Below are positions 49,970 through 62,893 of a DNA stretch of 64,000 bases, piece after piece. The position numbers and the translations under genes are program-made. Source of the stretch: Cordia subcordata. Lineage: Eukaryota > Streptophyta > Magnoliopsida > Boraginales > Cordiaceae. Location of the stretch: contig JAPTOF010000001.1 of assembly GCA_028554755.1 (NCBI GenBank), positions 7,732,501-7,796,500 on the forward strand, given 5' to 3'. Numbering within the stretch: position 1 is the stretch's first letter; each line of letters opens with the position of its first letter. A model generated the notes under the pieces. That model ran no database searches. It saw nothing but the letters and a program-made list of their open reading frames with translations, and was not told the origin of the DNA.

Positions 49970-50764
49970 AGGGTATTAACGAGTTTTGAAATACAAAAAA
50001 ATTTATGCAACTTTCACAAGATAAAAGGATAAAATGCATTTCATAATCGTGACACCTTTGCTTTCTGTAGATAAATACAAAACGAATCATGTAGGAAAAT
50101 ATAACCTTTTGGACACTTTTGTTTAAATTAGCTTTGCTGCTTGTGGTAGTTCTGAATAAAGAGGAGGTAGTTATTGTTTCTCTAGCATAAAGAGTTAGCA
50201 CCTGAGGAAAACTCTTCTTTCTTCCTAATTTTTCAGTTTTTCTTGGATAAAGAATATCATGACATGGCATACTTTTCTTGGCCACAAGCTTGCATTTTAC
50301 GGAGAGCAGGACCTCAAGTTGCTCTCAACATATCATTGTAACCAGACTACAACTAGTGCGATGCATGGGTGTCGCATAAATTTGATGTTATTAAATTACA
50401 TAAAATTTATTATACTAATCAACTTTTAAATAGCTAGATTTTTGTAACAGTTTAACAATAATTTATATCTTAGTTCATTAAAAATAATATTTATTTATAT
50501 ATTTGCTTAATTAGATTCTCCATTCACTTATAGATCATTAATCTAAATGTTTCATCAATTTGTCTATAAGCTAAATGTTTTAATAGTTACTTAAAACAAA
50601 AACATTGCCAATTCAAATATGTTGAAAAAAGGCATGTAAATATTACAATTATTTTCTTAATTTTCAAATCATTAATCAAAGTAATATCTAGTCAGATAGT
50701 AATGATTGAATAGAGGAGACACATTCCTCTCTGCAAAAATACATAAAGAATGATGATGTATTAA
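49970..50764. other. Intergenic DNA, nothing recognised
   Basis: AT-rich spacer with no coding signal. Confidence 0.5.
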
Positions 50765-51034
50765 TAGTGTGTTTGGAATGATCTTATTTTAAGATACTTA
50801 TCCTATTGAAATTTGGAGATATCTTATAAGATTGAAGATATCTTATCATATGCACCATGCATTCTATAGTTGTAAAAAATAAGATAGGAAGGATTACTTA
50901 TTTCTTATAAGATAAAAAGTATAGTTTTGTTTTAAATTTTCATAGGATGCATGATAAGATTTCTTAAATCTTATAAGATATACCTTCATTTTAATAAGAT
51001 AAGTATCTTAAAATAATATTATAATAAACAGAGC
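50765..51034. mobile_element. MITE, TAGTGTG family, second copy
   Basis: The left end TAGTGTGTTTGGAATGATC is better preserved than in the copy at 26404, and TAA precedes it. The interior AAGATACTTATCCTATTGAAA and TTTTAATAAGATAAGTATC blocks match. The right terminus is eroded (ATAAACAGAGC), so its edge is approximate. Confidence 0.75.
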
Positions 51035-51226
51035 ATAAGTAAAAGGAAATTAAAGGACAAAGTACTATACAGTTGCCTTCTTGGTTAGTCAACTTTTTAG
51101 CATATTTTTCTTTTTTAAGTGGAACATGTGGCAATTAATAATAAGTATTGAAAGTGTTACTTTGGCAAAACATGACAGTTCGAAAAAGTAGAGAAAGCAA
51201 AACTATGATTTGGGGTAAGAGTTTTA

Positions 51227-51345
51227 GGGAGTGTTTGGCTTTGCTTATTTGGTACTTATAAATATTTAAATAGTCAAAAGTATTTGAGAAGGTATTTTTT
51301 TTAAGTGCTTATAAGCACCCAAAATAAGCAAAGCCAAACACCCTC
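51227..51345. mobile_element. 119-bp MITE, GTTTGGCTTTGC family, TTA duplication
   Basis: GGGAGTGTTTGGCTTTGC and GCAAAGCCAAACACCCTC form the inverted ends. TTA flanks both (51224-51226 and 51346-51348). It is the same family as 45256-45375, with a similar length. Confidence 0.85.
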
Positions 51346-53048
51346 TTAGTATCACTAAACACAATTTGAAAACGGAAATTGGTTTAGTACTGCTTGTGGG
51401 GTGATTTTGTTTCGCTGAAATTAGAATATAAAAGTAAAAGAATCATTCACTGGAGTGTTCATTCATGTTTTTCTTTATTTGGATTGGATTAGCTAGGCGT
51501 GTGCCAAGCCCACGTAACACTCGGCTACTCGACTGCTTTCGAATAACAAGTCTGGAGATACGACTGAAAATAAATCCTTTCGTAATAAATGGAACCTAAC
51601 CATTTGCCAACAAAAATAGTAATTAATAGAAAGGTACTTATTTATTGTATTAATAGGCTCTCTCAAGTGTAAGCGTGATTTATCCAAAGTCTTGTAGGTG
51701 AATATTTTTTATATTAATAAAATAGGTGATACTATGATGTTAATGAACAAAATCTTATGATAGCAAATGATTCACACCATTTTATCATAACTAATATTAA
51801 TACGTTACGGGATATCTATTCTTCACAGTCTGCAATTTCATGTGGATTGGGGAAATACTATTTGACAAGTTTATATTTTCCATCTCGAGAGGCACTTTAA
51901 GGTGACTTTACTACAATAATCCGAAGTTGTTAACATTAGCACACAATGTAAAACATTTAATTTTTAGTTGGATAATTAATGAAATTAAAATTGGGAACTC
52001 ACCAATTTATTTATTGGACGAACTAATGATAGAAAATAGTTTATTATCGATTAATAGAGTATTATTGGATAACGTCCGGATAATAAATTGATTAAGAAGA
52101 AAAGATGAAGATAATAAAGTATTATCACCGCTATAGACTTTCATTTTTTTTTTTTTTGTCGAAAACAAACTTGAAAATTGTATTACTTACAAGAGCATAA
52201 AGATACCACCAAAAGCACAAAATACAAACTAAGAAAAAATTTATACACAAATAAACACGACATTGAAAAATAAGTACAAGTCCAAACAAAAATAAGAAAT
52301 CTTTCATAATCGCATAAGCGACCCAATTTGTCACGCAGTTGGCATAATCAATGACATGTATGGTTGCACAACCAAAATTGTAATATAAGAAAAATTTCCG
52401 AACAGTAGAAAAATGCCTTCAAATGGAAATAGAAAAAGTCACAAGGGCTCAATGGACTTATACAATGTCAGAGCTAACTATCACACAAACAGTAATGCAA
52501 CCAAGTTGTCCATTATTTTAGCCAGAGTTACTAAGAGAACATAACACATGTAAGCTCGAAATAATTGGTGAAGAAAATATTATAAAAATAAAATGATAAA
52601 ACACGATAATTACATAACAAAAAGATGATGCCACTTTCATTGAAATCCATTCTTTCTCCAATTTCATCTATGGATTTGATTTAGCATCACAATATTAACA
52701 TTATAAATGAGATATCACAAATTCTATATCAATAATTTATAATTATTAATGTAATAAATTAATAAACTAATATCCTATCTATAAGTTTAAACTTTTAAAT
52801 AAGTTAGCAATTTTAAAAATAATTATTAACTTTCACTCATAACTTCGTAATTTTATAAGTCGATTCATTCTAGTTTAAAATAGTCCTAGACGAGTCATTG
52901 GTGGAGTATTTCCTACGGTTTCTTGCATGATACATTCTAGCGTCAAGCTATTCATCAACTTCTCCTGTGAAAAGACAAGGAATGTTAACAACACAAATTT
53001 GCAGAAATTCACTTCTCGATCATGTGTTCCAAGCTGGTTCAATATTTT
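51346..53048. other. Intergenic DNA
   Basis: AT-rich. A T run at 52144-52158 starts a stretch resembling the 3' end of a minus-strand retroposon, but no domain could be identified. No gene seen. Confidence 0.45.
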
Positions 53049-53505
53049 GGGCATGTTTGAATTGGTTTTTTTCAAAAATACTTTTTTTAACAATTTTTGA
53101 AAAATAAATTTTTTTAAGAAGTTGAAATTTTAGCTTCAAAAAAAAGCTGTATTTGAACTTTTCTCAAAGTTTCAGCTTTTTAACAACTAAGGGCCCGTTT
53201 GGATTAGCTTTTTCAAAAGTGCTTTTTTTAACAGCTTTTGAAAAATAACTTTTTTTATAAGCTGAAAATTCTGGCTTTTAAAAAAAGCTAGATTTGAGCT
53301 TTTTTCAGAGTTTCAACTTTTTTAGAAACCAAATCAAATAATTATTGCAAATATGATATAACTTTTTCAAGAAAAAAAATATTTTTTCCTTAAAAAAAAA
53401 ATCCAATCCAAACAAGACCTAAATCAAATAGTTATTACAAATTTAATATAATTTTTTTAAGAAAAAAGTATTTTTTTCTGGACAAAAATCAATATAAACA
53501 GGCCC
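53049..53505. mobile_element. Outer, interrupted MITE of a nested pair
   Basis: The left half (53049-53190) begins GGGCATGTTTGAATTGG and the right half (53420-53505) ends CAATATAAACAGGCCC. Together they make one GTTTGGATTGGC-family element, split by the younger copy at 53191-53419. Its own outer target duplication is not readable. Confidence 0.75.
53191..53419. mobile_element. Inner MITE nested in a MITE, TAA duplication
   Basis: GGGCCCGTTTGGATTAGC at the left and ATCCAATCCAAACAAGACC at the right are inverted ends. TAA lies on both sides (53188-53190 and 53420-53422) within the broken outer copy. The 229-bp interior is colinear with the other family members. Confidence 0.85.
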
Positions 53506-56500
53506 TCCATGTTCTGATTACTAGATCTTATAGAAGAATCTGTTTAAAAGTTGTTCCAATTGCCTTTATGTAATTATGCTATTTCTTGTATTGTTTTACC
53601 TAGATGTTTCGTTGGTTAATGCTAAGAAGAGTCTAAAGACATTAATGGCCCATTTGGTATGATGGAATGATTTAAAAAGGAATGGTCATTCAAGGCAGAA
53701 AAGAGTTCAAGGCTAAATGGCTATGGAAAAAAATTTTTCTTTATATTTGGTTAAAACTATATAAAAAAAAAAGAAGCTAGAATAGGATAACTATCTTATT
53801 TGATATATTTGGTAAATTTATTTTAAAACAAAATTAGAATAGAATAAAAATCAATTCACTTAACCAAAATATACTTGTTCTTTAATTTGGCATAAATTTA
53901 GACAAAATACATTTGTTCTTTAATTTGGCATAAATTTAGACTTATACATGACAATTATTTTTATACAATATGAACATAAACTAAAATACTTTTTGTCTTT
54001 AGATAAACGATAAAGCATAGCATTATTTATTCAATCATTTTTTATTTTTATCACCATATTTCATTTTATTTATTTTTCTAACATAATTGAGAGAAAAGTT
54101 AATCATCTAATAAAACTACACCTATTTTTTGGGTGAAAAAGCGTTAAAAATGACAAAAAAAATCTGTATTTTTATTTTTTTACTTTTTGCTTTTTAGTTT
54201 TTAATTTTTTATTTGTTTAATAATGATTTAAGATTTGTGAGTGTAAATGAAGAATAATAAATTATTTATTTTATTTATTTATTTTTTTTATGATTCCAAC
54301 TTAAGTTGAAATATTCATTCCTTAGATTTGTCTAAAGAATGGGTTTTCTTACTTTTTTCTAGAAAGGCCATTCTATGATAATAGACTTTTAGACTTCAAT
54401 TAATTTCACCAAGCAAAAAATAAGAATGAAAAGTTCATTTCAGGCCATTCTTGCATACCAAACATAAATGTTATTAGACAATATATGTATATATTACACA
54501 TTCACATTAGATATTGACTCGAGGGTCAACATATATCACCTTATCACCCATCTTTAAAATATAATTTTTTATTATAATATATGAAAATTTTAATATTTAA
54601 TACATAAATTTTTACCATGCGACTAATAATTCTCACACATTGTCTCTCAAAGTGTTCTCTCTCCAGCGTCATGTTTCAATATTGAACTGCCCCCTCACCC
54701 ACACTCCAAACTTCTGTCCTCTCCACCAAGTGTGGTCATGAGACAGCTGTAACATAGACAAGGCTTAGTAATTCAAATCTATAATTTATTTTGTAATAAT
54801 ATGTGTAAAGCAATGAATCCTCAAACTTTGATCCTCCAGTAGCACCATACATCGCCTTCCAACATTTTGATGAGTTGTGCTAGGCTATGCTAAAACATTT
54901 TTGACTTTACTTGCAAGACACACCTACAAATATGTATAGGAATTAACTAAATCTGTCGGTCACTATACTTATCATGGTGTGTAATGTTCCACATTAACTT
55001 TTAAAGTGATTGGTAAGTGATTATAAATGGGTGGTGTGATATAAAGTAACTAATAATTTAAATTGATTATTCTGGGTTGATTGATTTAAAAGTTTCAAAT
55101 AATTATTTGTCATGTTTACAACACTAATCTCATTCACATGCTCAAGTAGTTGTTTGTTATGACTATAACATCAATATCACTCGCGAGCTTAAAGCATCTC
55201 CTTTTGGGAGGTGAAACAGCAATTGAAGCGGACATTTCGAAATAACAGCATCAAAGATATATTTTTAAATATACACAGAATGGTCGTTTATTGGTTTTGG
55301 TCGGCAGGAGTATTGGTTGTACAGTCTGGTAAGGGGTTTGTGCCCAGCTTTGCCCATTGTGCTCCCGAGGGCAACTTGTTCGTTCCTTACGACTCGTATC
55401 AACGTTTATTTAATATAGAACACCATGCGCCTAGCTTAGAAAGGGTTTGTTTTGTTGAAAAAACAAACAAGGTTTCTGCATCGACCATGTCAGTCATGGG
55501 GACTGACTGGACGGGCTGGAGAAATGGATGAGTGAAAGGTGTCATGCCGGAAATATTCCGAGACTCATGTAAAACAACTAAATGCATCTCGAGACTGAGA
55601 GATCTTCTTGAGCACAAGATAAGTAATTGAGAGATAGAGCTTTAGGCTCAGTAGCGTGACAAAAGACCTAAGAGATTTGGTCTCGCGCGCATGACAATAT
55701 AAGTACAATACACAAGCTCAACCTGATATATCAAGTTTTTTTTTTTTCCTTTTTGATAAAAGAGGTCGACATGCGCATAGAATTGACTCTCCCATTATTT
55801 GAGGTGTTCCACTCCTCGCCGGAAATAGCGGAACTTTAGGAACAAATAGTGTGTACATGACGAGTATATCCAACTTAACAATCAGTGGAGTAAAAATAAG
55901 TACATTTAGTTCAAACATGTCAACCAAAAAAATTGCAAATCATGAAATTGTATCGCCCCCACTAATGACTATTCTCAAATGGTCACATGCATATCCTTTC
56001 ACAATTTCACATATACCAACAGTTCATACCAACTGAATACACAAAAAGTAAATTGAAATTGAATCATCAATGTGTTTCTATGCGTAACAATACAAACGAA
56101 CACACATAATGGGCATACCAACAAAGCAATCAATATAAATGCCATCATAAAGTTGAAGAATAAGTAGACGTAAAGAATACGTTTTTGGCCGACAAGAAAA
56201 AGACTACGAGCTTTAGTTGACTACTTATATACATAACTTTATTCTCTTGTGAAAATGCCGCGTTTATAAGCATATAAAGAAGTAAAGAACCTTAAAGTAT
56301 ACAACTATAGGCCAGCACATCAATCGAAAAAACCCTTTTTCTAACTCAACTTGCACTCCAAAAACCTCGAGTAAAAGGCAAAATTGGAGTGGTATTTTTT
56401 AACATATTCAAGAAAAACTTCTTTAAATTTTACAAAACTAATATAGAACATTATTATATATCACTCTTTTATCATTCCGTTCCATAAATACTCCATCCGG

Positions 56501-56697
56501 GCAGAAAAGAAGAAGAATAAGAGAGAGATTCAAAGATTCAAACAATGAAAAGAGATGGCGAATGCTTGATCAAATTGATCAAGATCATGTAAGAACAAGA
56601 TTCAAGTATACCGATCAAGTTGGCCAGTCCCCCAAAATATTATTGTACGGATAATGCTGATAGCATTGAAAGTTCATGAAATTATTTTTCACCTTCT
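53506..56697. other. Gene-poor AT-rich DNA
   Basis: No gene recognised. A GC-richer block at about 55210-55850 has several short frames on both strands but none resembles a known family. Confidence 0.5.
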
Positions 56698-56985
56698 AAA
56701 GGAGTTAAAAGAATTTACGTACAAGAAAAATAGGAAAAACTTATAGAATATTTCGTGTGATAGTTCGTTTCATAGGTCTAATGACTAGGCATAAATCAAA
56801 TCAAATTTAATCCCACCCGATGTTGCACTTCTTGAAATTGTTACATCCTGTGAAGGAGTTAAAAGACTTTACATACAAGAAAAATAGGAAAAACTTATAG
56901 AATATCTCGTGCAATTGTTCATTTCATCTAATCAGCATAAATCAAATCGAATCAAACCAAATCAAATCTAATCCTACCCCATATC
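56698..56985. repeat. Tandem duplication of about 154 bp
   Basis: Two units start near 56698 and 56852. Shared are AAGGAGTTAAAAGA-TTTAC, TACAAGAAAAATAGGAAAAA, CTTATAGAATAT-TCGTG, GTTC-TTTCAT and CATAAATCAAATC. Unit 2 has an expanded AAATCAAATC/GAATCAAACC run. Confidence 0.8.
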
Positions 56986-58114
56986 TAGAGGGCATATATA
57001 CTTGCAAAAGGGATCTAAGCATACCATTTAATATTATTTTTTTAATAAGCAAGATCTTTCCAATTAAACATTATTTTGAATACCCAGAATAATAAGGATG
57101 GCTAAAATAAGCACCACTTTTAATATCTCTACCATTTCCCAACAAAGAACTAACTATTGAATAGGTGGTACTGACTGGGCCGTCTAAATGATGAATTTTT
57201 ATCACAACTTAAGCCGCGTCTGCCTCTTTACACTTACGCGAAGCAATTATATACATTTCAACATCCATGGATTTTAGCACTTGCACAATCACCAAGATCT
57301 ATAAACTTTTAATTTCCATCAAGCCAATTTTTTATATTTATATCTTCTAACGTTCACCAATGCCTCCACGTCAACATCAATTAGCTACAGATCTCTTACA
57401 TTTTAGGAAAAAAGGGGGCTTTATTATATTCAACAAAGAATAAGAAACTAATCATGTGACTTTGCTGCCCCCACCTTTGTGATAGTAACACAGCAATAAT
57501 ATTAAAAAAATAAGGGGCCATGTAAGGTAACATGGACGCTTTTTTCACATTGTTTCTTTACTATCCACAAACAACTTGTAAACAAGCCTTGGATCAATCA
57601 TTAATGGTGGCAAATGGAAATTAGAAGGAAAAAGAGAAAAAATATAGACTAGATAAATGTTTCAGGGGAGGGCTTTGATTGATCGAAAGAAGAATTGTAC
57701 TTGAGTAGCTCCTTATTGGATTTACGGGTCTCGACTTGAATCCATATTCAATCAAATGGTGTCTTGACGCCATTATGATATGTAACTTATGGGAAATTCT
57801 CAAATTTGTGGGCAAAAAAATCATAATGACTGTATTATTACAATCACTTAAAATTTAACAAGTCTAAGAAAAACCCCTCAATACACAAACACCGAAAGTC
57901 TATAATTATAACCTCTCATATCTCAATAATTAAACTAAATCCCTCAGTGTTTTTCACTCCGGATTTCTCCTTGTATTCTCCTATTAATAACAAAGAAACC
58001 CAAATGTTCTTGGTAAAAATAATAATAATAATAATCATATAACTAGAAAGCAAAACCAAAAATTAAAAAAAAAGAAAAAAGAAAAAAGCAAATGTAGATC
58101 TTTACTGGAAAAGT
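56986..58114. other. 3' flank of the NHL gene
   Basis: AT-rich. It holds the minus-strand NHL 3' untranslated region and an ATA/AAT trinucleotide run at about 58017-58035. No other gene. Confidence 0.5.
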
Positions 58115-58948
58115 TTATAAAGTAATTTTCCAGATCTTGAATTTTAGATCAACCTTACATTTAGCATTTGCTGCAGAAGCCACGGCTGGATCTTTACCTT
58201 TGTGTTCTAAACCACGCACGCGTATGCCTTCACAAGTAACTGAGATTCCAAATTTTCTCAACTTAACCTTGTCCATCTTCACTTTGACTTTGGTCTCAAG
58301 CTCGAGCTTTATAGGCACACCATTTTTTCTCTTGAGATCTGATCTTAAAGCTGTTACTGAATCTGCATCTAACACTTGATTCGCCATCGATAAGGTTGTG
58401 TGAATTATGGTGACGTTGTTTTCTGAGCTAGTGAAGCTTGGGAATGAGCCATTAGCGAGGAGCACTTCGTTGTTGTATGATTTGATGGTGATGGGATCGT
58501 AAAAGATTGTGACTTTTTTGTTTGGGTTTTTACAGGAGAGGGTCAAGTTAAGCTTGGTGGTGAGTCTTGTCGAGTCGTCGGCTGGCGTGGTGGTGAGGTT
58601 GAACTGAGAGATTTTGAGGGAGGAGACTGAGAATGCTGGGCTTTTGGGGCGGTAGATGAAGTACACGGCGGCGACAGCGATGCATGAGAGGAGGATGACG
58701 AAGATGAGGAGGAGGATGAACCAGCAGCAGAAGAGGAAGCAAAACCGTCGGCAACTGCAGCGGCGGTGGTCGTGGCGGGCGAGGGAGGTCGGGGTGGGTC
58801 GGTAAGGGTGGCGGGCGGGGTTGTAGAGGTGGGCCTTGGTTGGTGGGGCGAATTGTGATGGTGGTGGATGGACGGAGGTGGGGTTGGCTGGGTTGGCGGC
58901 AGTGGTGGTGCCGTTGGGTTTCGCAGATGGGTAGACGCTATCGGTCAT
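58115..58948 (-). CDS. NDR1/HIN1-like LEA_2 membrane protein
   Basis: An intronless minus-strand gene of 277 aa, taking the start at 58948 (MTDSVYPSAKP), which is how related NHL proteins begin. An in-frame ATG seven codons upstream (58969) is possible. The cytoplasmic N-terminus is Pro-rich (about 18-53), followed by a basic/Cys patch (HRRCSCRRFCFLFCC, 61-75) and one membrane helix (about 72-98). A LEA_2 domain follows (about 125-240) with the family motif NPNKKVTIFYD (141-151) and several N-x-S/T sites. NHL proteins sit in the plasma membrane or at plasmodesmata and contribute to immunity or stress responses. The exact role here is not readable. Confidence 0.88.
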   Translation of the reverse strand: MTDSVYPSAKPNGTTTAANPANPTSVHPPPSQFAPPTKAHLYNPARHPYRPTPTSLARHDHRRCSCRRFCFLFCCWFILLLIFVILLSCIAVAAVYFIYRPKSPAFSVSSLKISQFNLTTTPADDSTRLTTKLNLTLSCKNPNKKVTIFYDPITIKSYNNEVLLANGSFPSFTSSENNVTIIHTTLSMANQVLDADSVTALRSDLKRKNGVPIKLELETKVKVKMDKVKLRKFGISVTCEGIRVRGLEHKGKDPAVASAANAKCKVDLKFKIWKITL

Positions 58949-60059
58949 ATTTTCAAGAATATGTAACAAAGAGTGGACTAATGCTTAGATTTAGAACAAA
59001 ATACAATGGGAAGGTAATTGCACAATGTGTGTTTTTGTGTGTGTTGAGTGCGTTTGCACTATTTGTGTGTTGAGTGTGTGTGAGAGAAATATAGGAAGAC
59101 AAAACCACTCAAAGAGATGCTTCAACTCAAACAAGATGGAGATGGGTTGGGGTGAGAGGGTTTGGGATGGAGAAGGGAATCTAATAGTAGCACTCTATCA
59201 CACTAATCTTTTTATTCTAATTTCACTTCAACAAGTTTTCTTGTCTAGTTGTTTTGGGTTTGTAATGGTGTTGCATATGTAATGCTATACACGCCTCTCA
59301 TGTAATCTAAGTATGGAGTTGACACGTGGAACTTGGAGTAAGTAAAGAACAAAGTGGACCCATCTTTGGCTTTGTTGGAAAAGTATATTTTATGGAATGC
59401 ACCAGATGTATAGTGGTCATTTAATTGTATATTGTAATGTGTATAAAGAGTATAGATACAGTACATAACATAATAATATATATGTTTATAATTTTTATAT
59501 TTTATATTATATTCAACACTTCTATTGGTCACAACTTTCTAACAATAAGTTCACAAATTTAATTTTTCTTAACTCTTATATTACTTGTTCAAAAGTATTA
59601 GATAATATTCAAAACTATTATATTATATGTTTAAGATTTTTATATTTTACATTCAACACTTTCAATTATTCACAACAATAAGCTCATAAGTTTAATTTTT
59701 CATGACACTTATAATACATGTTTAAAATTTTTAGATAATATGTTTATTATCGAATATTTATAAATATTAAATTTTATATTTCACAAGTTTTATATTGCAT
59801 TCACAACTTTTCATAATATATGTTTAGAATATTTATGCTATATGTTCAAAACTCTTATATTATATGAAATGTGTTATATTGTTTCAAATTAGTTTCTACT
59901 AAAAATCAAAATAATTATCAATATTTTAAAGATATATTAAATTAGATTTACACCCTTAGATCCACAGGATAATTTTTTAAAATGTAAAAATAATTTTAAA
60001 AATAGAATAAAAGGTAAAAACATCATAAAGATTGAACATTATTAATTAAAACAAAAATA
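58949..60059. other. NHL promoter side and AT-rich repeat tract
   Basis: The first 250 bases are GT- and purine-rich and probably hold the NHL leader and promoter. From about 59500 to 59880 the DNA is very AT-rich, with imperfect repeats of AACAATAAG-TCA-AA-TTTAATTTTTC and TTAGATAATAT spaced about 130 bp. It directly precedes the viral insertion. Confidence 0.45.
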
Positions 60060-62893
60060 TATTAAGTGCACATATAATATGTCTTCGAAATACTAGGTTT
60101 TCTAATATTCAAAAATATAATTCTCCAACCTATCAGAAGAAAATAGCTGCTAGAAGAGAGAGAAAACAAATCAGGAAAAATGTGAAAAAACAACAGGGTT
60201 ATAAGAGGATTAGATCAAAATCCAAACCTATTGTTTGTTATAAATGCGGGAGAATAGGTCATATAGCTCCTAATTGTATTGTAAAAAAGAAAATAAAAGC
60301 ATTAAATATTGATGAAGATTTGAAAGAAAATCTTATGAAAATAATGCTTAATTCTGAATCAGAAGAACAACAAAATGATGATTCAGAGTAATATAGCTCT
60401 GAGAATAATCTGAAATATTTATCAGAAGAATCTGAAACTACAGAAAGTTCAGAAGAGGAATATAAACCTTGTGAAAATTGTATAAATAATATACAAAAAG
60501 ATGAAAGTGAAAATTTTTATCAATTGTTATCACAATTCAGAAATATGGAACTGAATGTTTTAACTAATGATAATATAGTTGAAATACTCAGAATAATAAA
60601 AGATTTTGAAATCAGAAATAAAATATTGGAATCTTTAGGGAAAATAAAAGAACCTGAAGAATTAAGTATCCAAGAAGAACAAAAATTCATTCCTTATACT
60701 TTATCAGAAGTAAGAAAAAGGATGGAAGAAAAACATAATATAAAAACCTCTATTACATCTGTTACTACAATACAGGATCTTAAAGAGGAAGTTAATAATT
60801 TGAAAACTGAAGATAAAAGATTAACTCAGGATAATATCAATATAAATAAAAGATTGGATAATATGGATAAAGGAAAAAATAAAATTGAAAGAATTCTAGA
60901 ATCCAGTATTAATCAAGAATTGGAACCATTTTTAGGCAAGACGGAATATATTACATCTCAAAAGTGGTTAATCAAAATTGATCTCTTAATACAAGGAGAT
61001 TACAGAAAAGAATTAATTGCGTTAATAGATAGTGGCGCAGATTTAAATTGTATACAGGAAGGATTAATTCCTACAAAATATTTTGAAAAAACCACACATA
61101 CATTATCAAGTGCTAGTGGTAATAAAATGGATATTTTATATAAATTATCTAAAGCATATATTTGCACTAATAAACAGTGTATTCCTAATAGTTTTGTATT
61201 AGTCAGAAATATGACAAATCAGATTATATTAGGAACACCTTTCCTTAATAAAATATTTCCAATAAGGGAAATAACTACTAATGGAATAATAGGTAGTTTT
61301 GAAAGAAATGAAATTCAATTTGAATTTATAAAGGATCCAATAACCAGGGTTCTTAATGAAATGGTTGAGCTAATAAAAGCAAAAAATAATCAATTGAATT
61401 TTCTTAATCAAGAAATTAACTCATTAACAATAAATGAGAAATTACAAAATCCTCAACTTCAACAACATATAAAGTTGATAATTAATCAATTTTCATCAGA
61501 AATATGTGCTGATCATCCTAATGCTTTTTGGGATAGGAAAAAACATATTGTTAGTCTACCATATGTAGATGATTTTGATGAAAGAATGATAACAACAAAA
61601 TCAAGACCAGCTCAAATGAGTGAAGCAGAGCAGGTTAGATGTAGAGAAGAAATAAATACTTTTTTACAAAAAGGATTAATAAGAAAATCTAACTCAGCTT
61701 GGAGTTGTACTGATTTTTATGTTAATAAAAAATCAGAGATTGAAAGAGGATCTCCAAGATTAGTTGTTAATTATAAACCTCTTAATAAAGCTTTGAAATG
61801 GATCAGATATCTAATTCCTAATAAAAAGGATTTGATTGATAAAGTACATGATGCATGTATATTTTCAAATTTTGATATGAAATCTGGCTATTACCAAATA
61901 CAGGTAGTAGAAGAAGATAGATATAAAACTGCTTTTGTAGTACCATTTGGTCATTATGAATGGAATGTAATGTCTTTTGGTTTGAAAAACGCTCCTTCTG
62001 AATTTCAGAGGATAATGAATGATATATTCATACCATATAATGATTTCATGGTTGTTTATATTGATGATGTCTTAGTATTTTTAAAAGACATTAATACTCA
62101 TTTCAAACATCTTGAAATATTTAAAAATCTTGTTATTAAAAATGGGTTAGTTGTTTCTAAACCAAAGATGATGGTTTTTCAATCCAAAATTAGATTTTTG
62201 GGTTATAATATTGAAGATGGGAAAATAATTCCTATTGAAAGAAGTATTGAATTTGCTTCTAAATTTCCAGATGAAATTTTAGATAAAAATCAATTGCAAA
62301 GATTTTTAGGCAGTCTTAATTACATTCAGCCTTATTATAAAAATTTGGCTATGAATGCTACTATTCTATATGATAGACTGAGGAAATCCCCTTCCCCTTG
62401 GTCACAAAGTTATACTGAGGTGGTGAGAGTGATTAAATCAAAGGTCAAACAATTGCCTTGTCTTATGCTTGCAAATCCGCAATGGTATAAAATTGTGGAG
62501 ACAGATGCTTCAGATATAGGATATGGTGGAATACTCAAACAAGTACAACCAACAACAAAGCAAGAATATCTTGTGCATTTTACTTCAGGAAAATGGAGTG
62601 AAAGTCAGAAAAAATATGCTCCTGTTGCAGAAGAAATATTAGCTATTGTCAACAGTGTTTTAAAATTCCAAGATGATCTTTTGAATCAAAAGTTTTTGAT
62701 AAAAACTGATTGCAAATCTGCAAAATTCATGTTCAATAAAGATTTTAAACATGATGTTTCGAAATATATGTTCACCAGATGGCAAACATATTTAGCCCCT
62801 TTTGATTTTGAAATCAAACACATTCAGGGAAAGAATAATACTTTGCCTGATTTTTTATCACGTGAATATCTGCAGGGAGATGCAACCTCCTGA
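60060..62893 (+). pseudogene. Endogenous caulimovirid ORF1: coat zinc knuckle, protease, RT, RNase H
   Basis: A single frame is open from about 60060 to the stop at 62891-62893, except for one in-frame TAA at 60389-60391. It has no upstream start and the movement protein and most of the coat protein are missing, so the copy is 5'-truncated in this window. In order: an Arg/Lys-rich stretch; a CCHC knuckle (C-x2-C-x4-H-x4-C, 60236-60277) as at the end of pararetrovirus coat proteins; an acidic Glu/Ser-rich region; a predicted coiled coil (about 60760-60870); an aspartic protease DSGAD (61028-61042); RT with YIDD (62057-62068); and RNase H with TDAS and TDCKS (about 62501 and 62705). Fusion of coat, protease and RT with no integrase fits Caulimoviridae and excludes Ty3 elements. 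The AT-rich, A-biased codon use differs from the host genes. The genus is probably Florendovirus-like, less certain. It is a host-genome fossil, not a functional viral gene as it stands. Confidence 0.9.

Noticed and set aside
52131..52334. Hydrophobic minus-strand frame beginning in a poly-T tract, possibly a retroposon tail
   Set aside because: Composition follows AT bias; no LINE or SINE landmark could be confirmed.
55211..55620. 106- and 72-codon frames in a GC-richer block
   Set aside because: They overlap on opposite strands, have no recognisable motif and no splice or promoter context.
60524..62893. Treating the viral pol region as a Ty3/gypsy retrotransposon
   Set aside because: A coat-type zinc knuckle is fused upstream, no integrase follows RNase H, and a second overlapping ORF is present, which fits Caulimoviridae instead.
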